From Schizophyllum amplum (taxonomy: Eukaryota; Basidiomycota; Agaricomycetes; Agaricales; Schizophyllaceae), in the NCBI GenBank assembly GCA_007026445.1, contig VDMD01000166.1, positions 1-43,823 of the forward strand: a stretch of DNA of 43,823 bases. The letters are read 5' to 3'. Numbering within the stretch: the first letter of the stretch is position 1; each line of letters opens with the position of its first letter. The position numbers were made by a program, and so were the translations under genes. A model generated the notes under the pieces. That model did not search any database, had not been told where the DNA came from, and saw only the letters and a program-made list of their open reading frames with translations. Shown here in pieces: positions 34,455 through 43,823 of the stretch.

Positions 34455-37388
34455 GCAATCGAAGGTCGAGGCCGCGGACTGGAGTTACAATGTTGATGTA
34501 TAATCGCTTGTTGTCGACGTTCACTTTTGGACAGCTATCCTTATTTACACCCCGGACCCACAGCTCGAAATTACTGTACTCGTACGCCTAGTGCATTTAT
34601 CCGCTAACTCTACGTGTAGGTAATTCGGACCTAACGGACAATTTATAGATGTCGGGGCTTGTCTTCAGTTGAAGCAGGATACGTGCATACGCTGCGTACT
34701 CACCAACCCTGAGCTTCGTAGCTCACGCGTAAGGTCTCCCCTTGCCTGTCTCTCGTTTTGCGCTACCAAATGATCCAGCGCCTTCGTTCAAATTTGTAAG
34801 TATGAATGAGCATGCACTATTGCTCGACGATGACTGAGCGTACGCGTAAGGAGCCGCTGGCCGAAAACGTTACCGCACTCACCTTATCTACTCAGTAGCC
34901 CCGCTGGCCTCACTGGAAGTGGTCGAAGCCAAGCGTCCGACGTGCTCGTAGACCAGAAGGCGAATAGCCGAGCTACAGGAAATCTAAACGAGCTGGACTC
35001 GGCGTGCAGCCGGCTCAAGCCAGAAGGGATTCAGACGAGGCTCGCGGGAGTCCGCTCTCGAAGCTAGAAGGAGTCTAGCCAAGGCTCGCGGGAGCTCCTG
35101 GGACCTAACGCGTAGAGGCGAAGTTTAGACGAGGCAGCGGCATAGACTGCAATACGCGAGCGAGCGCTCCGGTAGATGGGCGGATGGCTTTCCGAGTATA
35201 AGCATGACATCGGCGCTTCGTCTGTAGGGAGCTGCGTTGGGCGTGTGCAATGTGAGTCGTTGTAGCCGCACTTGCACCACGGAAGCCTAAGGACAGCTGC
35301 GAGGGATGGGGAACAGAGACTCAGAGAAGGCTGCATCCCGCAGAGTCGCGTCACGTGCAACCGCTTCACAAGTCAACCGTGAGAATTTGTCTCCTGAAGA
35401 CGAGGCTCATCCGATGTCGGCCAAACCAATGTCGGAACAGGGTGTGTGGGTTTCCACTGTTTTATTTCAACCAGAATTCGGACGACAAGGCATCTGATGT
35501 CGCTCTTAGGGTTTAGTTAGCTTTTGTCCATGGAGGCTTGGTACTCGCAACCTTCTTCATCTCCGTCCACGTCTGCCCAATCGTGCTGCTGAGGAAGTGT
35601 AGCAGTTCATAATCAGAGCTAGATTCGCATGCTGTCCAAAGACGTCAATTATCAGCGCCCGGGACTAGGGCACCAGTGTCGTATAAGGCTCCGGACACAC
35701 CTCACTTCATCGTCGCTGATGTTCTCCTGGAGGCTAATCAGTTGGAGGACCTATTGCGCCTGTCATCGCATTATAGACTGCGCGCTCCATGGCGTCAATC
35801 TCCACCAAGGCACGGTCCTGCCTTCAGTGGCGTGCGTCGCCGCCCCCTGCGGATGCGCATTTTCTTGAACAAAGATCCACCCTAACGACGGTCGAACGTC
35901 GACAGTCTGACCACCACGCACCTATCGTCAGGACGAGCATGACATAGCGAAGCCTGATTGGGCGTAAGAAGCTTTTCAATGAGCTGATGAGCCGGTCAGT
36001 CCATGAATCCCCGCAGTGATGAGAGCGTTGAACCAACTTGATCCTTCATCTAGGATGTGGATGGCTCTCGAGCTCCGCGACCACTAGTAGCACCCCAAAA
36101 TTCGACACAGCATGCGCCCGCTGGCGCTTGTCGAGTATCAGCGGGGAGTGGGAGGACGGGCTTTACCTCTGATAGATTTGTTAGCGGCGAACATCCCTCC
36201 GCGGTTCGTACAATTACCTGTTTTAAAGGCATTGAATTGAGGACCCTGACATGTGAACCGACACTCACCTGAGGCCTCCAGCGCCGCCCGTCATCACTGT
36301 CGCTACCGTCGCCGAGAACTGCAGTATATAGAAGCACTTGGGGAATGCAACTCCTGACGTCTTGCGGAGGGACAGTTCAATTCGCAGGGTTCTCCGATGC
36401 GTGGGAGGTCTGCCGTATTGTGAGAGGCATGTCGTAATCCATGTAGTTGACAGCCAATAATGCGCATTGCAGCCATCACGCACCTTCAACTCAGTCGGTT
36501 ATGAAGACTCAGAGCGCAATAGACAGAACACAGGGCTTGCGTCACGCCCTGAATGCCATTGCCCGCCCCCGGCGGGGACGCATTGTGTTACGCGATTGTT
36601 TTCGAATGGTCAGGCGACTACTGGAAGGATGCGGCAGGTGCGCTCAGCAGCGCTCTTGGGAATCAATGAACGGATAACCCACTTGGTAACCTCGTCAACA
36701 AGTTTGCATAGCATGACAAGTACCGCAGGTCTCGGGCGCAGGCATTCATTTGCTGGATCGGGACTTGAAGCTTGAAGAACCTCTATCGTAAGGCTGACCT
36801 ACCAACCTGGAGCATTGTCGTCAATCAGCGCTGCAGTATCCGTCGTCGAAGGCTCACACCGACGACCAAAACGAGCAGCTCTCCGTCTGATTCCCCCTCC
36901 CCTCCTTCCTGCGGCGTCGGAAGAGCAAAATGCTGCCGCGGCTTGCCAGGTGGCTGAGAGAACGTGTTCCGGATCCGCAGCTGCGCAGCATCGATGTCGA
37001 GATCAGCGAGCTCGGATACCCATAAGTGGAAGAATGCTAAATGACACACATACGTCACAAGCGCTGGCGACGGCAGGGCTGGAATGGCGTGGAAAACAGT
37101 TGCTGGAACTTGTGGAAGAGAAGACCAGCGGCCAGCGTGCGCCCCGGGAGCAGCGCATGTTCCCAGGGGAAGCAACACAGAGTTGAAGGGCAAAAGCAAC
37201 CTTTGTATATTTAAAGCCATACATAAAGGTGGCCCCCTACATCTGCGCTCGAGACCTAGCGGGTATCGATGCTGTATTAGCGATTGGGTACTAGGCCGAT
37301 ACAATAATGATAAAACCATGTGTTAACCAACCGCCCGTAGAGTGTACATCCCTGGTCGATCCCTTGTCCCCGCTTAGTCCTGGCACAA
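34455..37388. other. Gene-poor region, 2.9 kb
   Basis: No recognisable gene on either strand. A degenerate direct repeat sharing AGAAGG and AGGCTCGCGGGAG lies at about 35022-35095. A minus-strand patch at about 36900-37030 reads like coding sequence (SELADLDIDAAQLRIRNTF) but no complete gene can be built around it. It may be relic sequence, or hold a non-coding transcript. Confidence 0.45.
35022..35095 (+). repeat. Two-copy degenerate direct repeat
   Basis: Two units about 44 bp apart share AGAAGG at 35022 and 35066, and AGGCTCGCGGGAG at 35037-35049 and about 35082-35094. The centres diverge. Confidence 0.5.
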
Positions 37389-38322
37389 TTATAGCACAAG
37401 GACGAGCGCAGACGCGGCGAGTGCCAAAGCGCTCAGCCCGCGCACGTCGTCGGACACGGCATGCGAGGCGCCGTTCCCGGAAAAGGGCGAGTCGTCCTTG
37501 AGGCCACCAGCGGCCTGGACAGCACCCGACAGGAAAGACGAGCCGCACTGGCCGACAACGCCCGAGTACAGGTTCGTCTGGCCGCTGATGAGCTGGCTGG
37601 CCGAGAGGCCGGGCGCGTAAGGGCTGTCGGACTCGTAGTCGATGTATGCGGCGAGGATATTGCGAGTGCATGTGGTGCATAGGTAGTTTGAGTCCACGGA
37701 CCCGGTGAGGAAGAGGAAGGGGATGTTGTACGCGGAGAACGCGGTTCCGTTCGCGGCACTCGACTCGGAGGAGAGGGCTTGCTGCGCGGCCTGGACGTCG
37801 TCGCTGTCTGCGTACTTGCTCATGGAGAGCATGCAGTAGTCCCCGTTGTCGCCCTTCGAGCACATGGCGGTCTTGAGCGGGGAAATGGCGTACATCGCGT
37901 CGTAGACCTCGATCACCCCCTCGTTCCCGGACGTGAGCTCGTCCGAGCATGCGGCGTAGAAGTCGGCGAGTTTCCCCTGAACTGTAGACGCGTCGCATCC
38001 GTCTGCCTTGCAGAGGGTCTCGAGGGTGTCCTGGACCTGACCGCTTGAGCCGCTGCCTCCGGGCGCGAACGCCGCGGATGCGGAGATGAGGGGGGCGATA
38101 CAGTCCGAGAGGGTGGAGTCGCTATCCAACGACTTGAGGAACTTGCGGCACGACTTGCTCGCGTCGTCCGTGGGCAAGGACGAGCCTGCAGATGCGGTTT
38201 GGGATGCCGACTGCAGTCGCAGCAAAATTAATGCGGGGAACTTCTGGAGATCGGTCGCGACGTACCGACTGCGCCCAGGCCGCGGATGATAGAAGGGCGA
38301 GTATAGCGAGTGACTTCATCAT
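37389..38322 (-). CDS. Secreted GPI-anchored Cys-containing protein (DUF7729-like)
   Basis: Two exons (38322-38266, 38210-37389) give 292 residues. Exon 1 is exactly the signal peptide (MMKSLAILALLSSAAWAQS). The mature part has SCRKFLKSLDSDSTLSDCI, ETLCKADGCDASTVQ, LADFYAACSDELTS, NEGVIEVYDAMYAISPLKTAMCSK and YLCTTCTRNILAAYIDY, with paired Cys residues that suggest disulfides, and ends GLSALALAASALVLVL, a likely GPI signal. I recall this pattern from basidiomycete proteins annotated with DUF7729; the label is from memory. Function is unknown; a cell-surface location is likely. Confidence 0.82.
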
Positions 38323-40328
38323 GGCAGACGGTTGATAGAGCAGAAGCAAAGAGCGGACGTTGACGACGAAGTCAGCAAACACGAGAGGACAGCGTTGCCA
38401 AGCGGCGAAACAAACCCGAGGGATGCAATTGAGACAAACACGGCTAAATATCCCAACGTGGTAGAAACGCTTGGCATCCGCCCTGACGGTGACTCGTGGG
38501 TCACGCCGTATGTTGGCTTCACTCTTCACAGTTCTTGATTATTCTGGCGCCACGAGTCCAACGACATCTGCTTCATTATGTGCGACTGACATGCTATCGC
38601 CACATGTCTACCCCAATCTTGAGGTCAAAGATATCCTCGCCGGCAGTCCAACGCATATTTCCTGTCGGCGGTCCTTCCGAGAGGCAGACAGTGCACGGCC
38701 TTTCCCTTCTACCATTGGTCCTGTGTGCCGATATGGTCTAGACGCCACCACCAATGACTCGAGCGGGGACCTGCAGGCTGCAGGGACGTAATTCGACCTG
38801 GGCCTCCGCCCGTTTTGCGCGGCTGCGATTGAAGTCCGCCAATTTCCTTTTCGCATGTAAGTGCATACTCTGCGCTAGTATCTACTGCTCATAAATCAGA
38901 CTACAAAAATTTGTGTCCGTCGTGCGTAATATTGCTCACTGCTCGCGCCCTCGCACCGCGACTCTCAATATTCCTGCCGGTGTTCCACGAACACTGCAGA
39001 TTCAGACACAAGCACTTTCTTTGGGACTCGGCAGGTCCACAGTACGTTTACGGACCGCACGCTGACAGCGGCCAGTTGATAAGGTACGCACGACTCGGCG
39101 CGTTAGTAGATGGAGCACTGACCAAACCCTTGTCAATCGCCTCTGCACCGAACGGCGCGTTCAACGGTGGCCAGGATTGATCGCTGACCTCTCGCGAGCC
39201 ACATTTGCGAACAGCTTTCCTCTCACATGTCGACCAGCCTTTTTGTCCTGGACCTTGCTCTTCTCCATCTACCTTTCAGCCCGTGTCTACGCAGCTTCCA
39301 TTCTCAACCGGCGACCGTGTGTGTCCGTCGGCCACACCGCTAACATAAGGTGCGCGATTCTCAAGCTACTAGCCGTCGGACCGCCTTGCTTTTCTCGCCA
39401 AAGATCTAAGTTCTCAACCCTAGTGTCGGCTTTTAATGTCTTTCTCCGCGTCACATTCCTATGTCGAGATTTGCTCATGGTTCTTCAATAGAACGAAGAC
39501 GTACCTCACCGTCAACGACTCCCAGACCCGTAGATCACACGACGTGCGCAGGAACTCTCCCGGTCGATTCCATCACAGCCCTTCTCGACGTGACTAGCCG
39601 ACAGCTGACGTCCCGCAAAATACACAGGCGCTTTCGTCAGACGCTCCGCAAGCGCGCCTCAATTCGACCTTGCTCTATACTGGCTCTATATGCTCTCGTA
39701 GCTGCGCCTCTCTACGTCAAAGGCAAGAGCGGCGGTGTTCCTGCTGCCCTCACGCACTGCTCAAGGCTGTCAATGGGTATAGCCCTTCTTCAATTCGAAC
39801 AAGCTACTCTATGTACGGTACCCCCATTCATCACGAGAGAATCAATCTCCGCCCTTGCGCATGCCGTCAAACGCTCGGGCCACAGATCTTACCCACCAGT
39901 CCTAGAACATGCTCTATTACTCTTGCACCATGATCTTGTCGTTCTTATTCCCGTCACACTCGCGAAGCGCGGGGGCCTGGGAGCGCTAGCGGTATCTTGT
40001 TCAGCGCAGCAGGGCTGTATCAGGCCGCGCCGCAGCTGGAGGTCCTCCTCCTTACCAAAGCGCCGTATAGCCTGCCCGGTAGCACCTGTACTCTCTTTCG
40101 TATGTATCAGCGGCCCTCTCCTGAGCGACCATTCAGAGTATTTCTGGATTTACGTATTGGAGACCGTCCACAGCCCTGATCATAGCGCGCGAAGGACAGA
40201 GCAGCGTCAGATGTCATGACATACATACATACAGAGATTAATGCATTAGCGGAGTCGTACTGTACTTGCGATATATTCATTCGACTAAGCGTCGCGGCAG
40301 GGATTCTCTCAGGCTTCTCTGGTGCGCA
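38323..40328. other. Intergenic, 2 kb, no gene recognised
   Basis: Contains the promoter of the DUF7729-like gene and a 252-residue plus-strand ORF (39461-40219) whose composition (Arg/Ser/Leu-rich, no motif) does not look like a protein. Nothing else is supported. Confidence 0.45.
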
Positions 40329-42095
40329 CTACGCCCGCTTGCGCATGCTGAACACGCCGCGTACGCCGCCGCCCGCGCCGTGTAGCACTCGAAAGCAGCC
40401 GACGAGCGCGCCGCCGGGCACGACCCGCCCGGAGAAGAGCCACTCGCCCTCTCCGCTCTCCTCGACCTATTGAGTGGCGGGGTAAGCATCCATGCGCTAG
40501 GCAGCCCCAGAGGCAGTGACGCACCGGCTGGCGAATCAGGTGGACACGCCCGTCGTCTTGGACGTCGCCGGAGTACACGTACTCGCCCCACGCCTCGGTG
40601 TGCTCGCGCTCGGTCTGTGCAGAATTTCAGCGTTAGGGTGAGAACGGCGCAGCGGGTGCGGTGCACGTACGGTGCCCGTGACGAGCCAGTGCGCGCCACC
40701 GCGGGGCTGCGGCGCGTCCGGCCGAATGATTGTATAGGCGTAGCGCACACCGCCACGCTCGAAGCCGCCCTGCTCGCAATTCAGACAGAGTGCTTAGCGC
40801 CGGAGGACGGGGCGGACTGACCTCGACCTTGGTAATGCGGCGCAACGACAGCTGCGTCGGCTCCATGGTCTGCGGGTCCAGACCAGAAAGGGTGTGCTCG
40901 CTGTCGTCCGAGAGATATTCGGTGAGAGCACACTGCAATGGGCGTCTGGCGCCGAAGTCCTGCGGGACGGACGTGGCGAGCGCCTCCTCGTCGAGCTGAA
41001 GCGACTCGTACGCGACCTGGGCAGAGGCGTCAGGAACACGATGGCGGGCACGGCATCGGGCGCGGTGTACCATGTAGAACCCTTCCCAGACGCCGGTCAG
41101 CGCGCCCGGGGCCAGAGGCGCGGCCGGCGCCGAGTGAGCGTCGGCTCGAGCGCGATCGTGCGCGTCGGCGAATAGGGGCATGCGGAGGGCACTGAATGCA
41201 AGGCAGTCTTCCTGCGTCGGGCCTCCCCGATTATGCTGCACCGCGCTTGCACGCGTCAGCGGCAGATATGGCGGCGCCTCGAGCTGCCTTAGCTGCGCAG
41301 CGCAGTAGAGCTGTAACACGGCGTGGGCAGGAGAGAGCGCATAGCCGCCTGTAAAGAACAGTAGAGAAGCAGAGCGATGGCTCCAGGCGTGGCACGTCCC
41401 GTCAGGACGGTAGACACCGTCCGCAGCCGGAGACACGTCCAGAGTGTTTTCGCCTTCATTTGGGGGAGCATCGCGGGCGACCTGTTCACGGACCATCAAT
41501 AGAACATAGGGCGCAAGCGAGTTTGTGAGCTGGTCTCGGAAGGTCGCGTTACAGAGATCTTCTATGGAAAACAGTCAGCTGCCGACTTCAATGCATATAA
41601 TGGCCATCGAAACTCACCATACGAGACGGTCATGCTGAGCAGTATGAGAAGGAGACCTTTGATCTCGAGGTCGGCAGTCTCTGAGACGCAGGTGGTTTGC
41701 CAAAGCTTCCAAACGAAGCGCGGGAGGTTCAAGTCCGCCAAGCGCTTGTCCGTGTCGTCGTTGATCTCGCCGCGCATGCAGACCGCTGTCCTGAGGTCTT
41801 CCTTCAGGCGGCCGTCGCATGTCATGTCGTCCTTGCGGAGGCGGCGGAGGAGATTGCAGCGACGGACAAGCTCTGCTGCGAGGAAAGTGCTCGCGACAGG
41901 TCCTCCCGGGGATCCGTAGGTAACGCGGAATGCTGCAGCGTAGACGCTAGGGCAGTTGTGTATATTGAGAGTGCGGTACAGTCTCGATGAGGTGAGGAGA
42001 AGCGATAGGATGTCCTGGCAGTCGAGAACGGACGATGCACCGAGGTAGCCGATCTCGCGGATGACATCGGCTGGGGCGCTCTCGAGGAAGGACAT
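40329..42095 (-). CDS. F-box protein
   Basis: Five exons (42095-41618, 41561-40822, 40769-40671, 40614-40525, 40466-40329) give 514 residues in frame. The N-terminus is an F-box-like segment: FLESAPADVIREIGYL, then DILSLLLTSSRLYRTL and YAAAFRVTYG. F-box proteins bring substrates to SCF ubiquitin ligases through Skp1. The rest is unrecognised: RFVWKLWQTTCV, a region with CLAFSALRMPLFAD, LTGVWEGFYMVH and DFGARRPLQCALTEYLSD, and C-terminal strands YAYTIIRPDAP, WGEYVYSGDVQDDGRVHLIRQP and WLFSGRVVPGGALVGCF. This matches my memory of an Agaricomycete F-box family with a beta-rich C-terminal domain. Substrates are unknown. A longer upstream in-frame ORF exists, but the ATG at the F-box lies just after a TATA box and is preferred. 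Confidence 0.82.
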
Positions 42096-42905
42096 GTCGG
42101 TCGGAGGTACAGCATCTTGGTACTGGGAGCCCGCCTTATAAGGCATTCTGAGAGGCGCCCACCGGACAAGAAGCATGCCTGTTGCGACCAAGTCCCGAAT
42201 CTGGAGATCCCCGTCACTGCGCACGATCCAGGCGTGTAGGTATTCGAGTCTTGAACCAGTCTGCTCCGCGTCTGGGGTTATTCTGGGAATTAGTACGTAC
42301 CTGGCCTTATTGAATTCCCCGGATTCCCCGGTAGGCAATATTACACTGGGAGCAGGCCGGCAGGAACGGAGCAAACCGACTTGTCCGTCTGTATATTGAC
42401 GGCTCGAACGGCGTTGTAGCTCTGGGAGGCAACCAGCGACGGAGCACAAGACAGGATGTAGAAAACCCTTACAACGGAAGCTTGTACGCCGACAGATGCT
42501 GGTCGCGCTGGGTTCAATGGGCGCGCCGTGACGCGACGCGTCAAGACAGTTGACGATGGCCGGCACCCTGGTAATAGCCGCTTCCCTACAGGCATTCATC
42601 AAGGGTGATCATCACGGCGACGGGACGGTAGACGTGGCCACGCGTGCTTCATTTCCGGCGGTGACGAAAGCGGCGAAGTCTTTAACACCGTTACCGGCGC
42701 GGGTCGCATCGTATCTGAACAGTGAAAGGGCGACAATTCATGGACCTGAAGCATGCGAACACGCACACACTCGGACCGCTCTCGATCACAAGGTTCGGGG
42801 CAGCGACATCCTGGTAACATCACCGACCATTCCACAGCTTTCCAGTTACACATTGATACCGATACAGAAGGCGAGCCGGATGACTGAAGTACAACATGAT
42901 ACAAC
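42096..42905. other. Intergenic, no gene recognised
   Basis: Contains the F-box promoter and the 3' region of the eEF1B gene. The minus-strand frame stays open upstream of the F-box ATG to 42602 but the translated sequence has no domain. Confidence 0.5.
42133..42144 (-). promoter_or_regulatory. Palindromic TATA box of the F-box gene
   Basis: GCCTTATAAGGC, a perfect 12-bp palindrome, 38 bp before the ATG at 42095. Confidence 0.5.
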
Positions 42906-43823
42906 TTAGAGTTCTAGGGTAGCATAGAGTGAGAAAGGATGCGGCAGCTGGTTGATAGAAGCACTTACTCTGCATAGCGGCAATATCGGAGCTCTGCACG
43001 TAGTCCTCGATGTCCTGAATCTTCTCCTGGAGCTCGTCCGTGGAGACCTTCTCGTCCTCTGTACGCACGTCAGCACCGTAGTATGTGGTGGACATTGGAT
43101 GACCTCACCGACGACAAGGGTGATCTGGAGCTTCTTGATACCGAAACCAATGGGCACAAGCTTGCTCGCGCCCCAGACAAGACCTTCCTGCTCAATTGCA
43201 CGGACGGCCTCCTCAAGAGCCTTCATGTCCGTCTCATCATCCCAGGGCTTCACGTCAAGGGTGACAACAGACTGGCGCGCAAATTAGCACGCAGTGATAT
43301 GTAAATAGGTACACACTGCGTACCTTCGCCACGGTCTTGGGCTTGTTGGCCTTCTTGGCATTGTAGGCGGCAACGCGCTCAGCCTTGACGCGCTCGGCCT
43401 CCGCGTCCTCCTCCTCGTCGCTTCCGAAGAGGTCGATCTCGTCGTCGTCCGCCTCGGCAGCCTCTGCCGCGGCCTCGCTCGCCAGGAACGCTTCGCCGGC
43501 TTTGGAAGAGCCGGGAAGGGTGCCATGCTCCGCGGAGTACGACTGAATGTGAGTGTACCAACGCGCGGAGTGGGGGAACTTGGACGCGTCGGGCGCGGAG
43601 CCGAGGGTCTTGAAGACGTGCACATCGGCCTGGGAAGGCGTGTAGCTGAAGCACAGAGTCAGTCAATAAGCTGATAGATGCGAGATCCATAGTGATCAGA
43701 GAGCTAGGTAGAGATTTGTCGGCATACGGAAGCGGCGGTGTCTAGTCGCCTCTTGGAAACACGGACCATAGCATAGATCATCACTTCGGGGAGAAAGTAG
43801 ACATCCAAATACGTACCCCTCGA
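42906..43823 (-). CDS. Translation elongation factor 1-beta (eEF1B alpha), 5' partial
   Basis: This guanine-nucleotide exchange factor reloads eEF1A with GTP in cytosolic translation. Visible exons are >43823-43817, 43645-43324, 43271-43109, 43058-42969 and 42913-42906. The first visible junction rebuilds [14 protein letters not shown], a typical N-terminal (GST-like) domain piece. It is followed by the acidic [33 protein letters not shown] linker and the exchange domain: [48 protein letters not shown] and [28 protein letters not shown]. The last exon is only eight bases and supplies the conserved KL and stop. The start codon lies beyond the window. Confidence 0.93.

Noticed and set aside
36825..37319. 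164-residue minus-strand ORF
   Set aside because: Part (SELADLDIDAAQLRIRNTF) looks coding, but no consistent exon chain, start or family could be found.
39461..40219. 252-residue plus-strand ORF
   Set aside because: No domain, signal or splice structure is seen and the composition is not protein-like. Kept only as a low-interest observation.

Overview
The window looks like nuclear DNA of a filamentous basidiomycete, most likely a wood- or litter-decaying agaricomycete of the Polyporales type. Genes are dense and rich in introns. Introns are mostly 48-60 nt with GTRNGT donors and CTNAC-like branch sites. Several protein families are typical of Agaricomycetes: GH115 alpha-glucuronidase, Ser/Thr-rich GPI proteins, a basidiomycete-restricted 'FIVDD...IWVGVLP' family and a ubiquitin-domain family. 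All gene models were built by hand. Every complete spliced model has a length divisible by three and joins recognisable conserved motifs across introns, which is the main evidence for them.

Left part (1-12.8 kb). A ubiquitin-domain gene (minus, 181-2957) is split inside its ubiquitin fold by a 970-bp non-autonomous DNA transposon. The element has 48-bp perfect terminal inverted repeats and a 10-bp target duplication; without it and one duplication copy, the four coding segments give an uninterrupted frame. Next come a Nudix protein (minus), a 965-residue coiled-coil protein with a C-terminal Cys cluster (plus), and a secreted FAD-linked oxidase of the gulonolactone/arabinonolactone oxidase type (plus).

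Middle (12.8-28.8 kb). A 21-exon GH115 xylan alpha-1,2-glucuronidase gene contains exons as short as 13 nt. It is followed by a decayed copy of the 'IWVGVLP' family and a small Ser/Thr-rich GPI-anchored protein (minus). An inositol polyphosphate multikinase (minus) shares a 336-bp intergenic region with a 19-exon SNF2-RING ATPase of the Rad5/Rad16/Uls1 type (plus). Two further paralogues of the small GPI protein follow in tandem.

Right part (29-43.8 kb). A trimethylguanosine synthase TGS1 (minus) lies next to a DUF202 membrane protein (minus) that carries an apparent one-base frameshift. Then come a GPI-anchored GH13 alpha-amylase (plus), a gene-poor stretch of 2.9 kb, a DUF7729-like GPI-anchored secreted protein (minus), a further 2 kb without a recognisable gene, an F-box protein (minus) and the 5'-truncated eEF1B beta gene (minus).

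The functional theme is extracellular carbohydrate turnover (GH115, GH13, secreted oxidase, wall/GPI proteins) mixed with housekeeping genes (eEF1B, TGS1, IPMK, SNF2). It does not look like one dedicated cluster. The most notable observation is the apparently very recent transposon insertion into the ubiquitin-domain gene.
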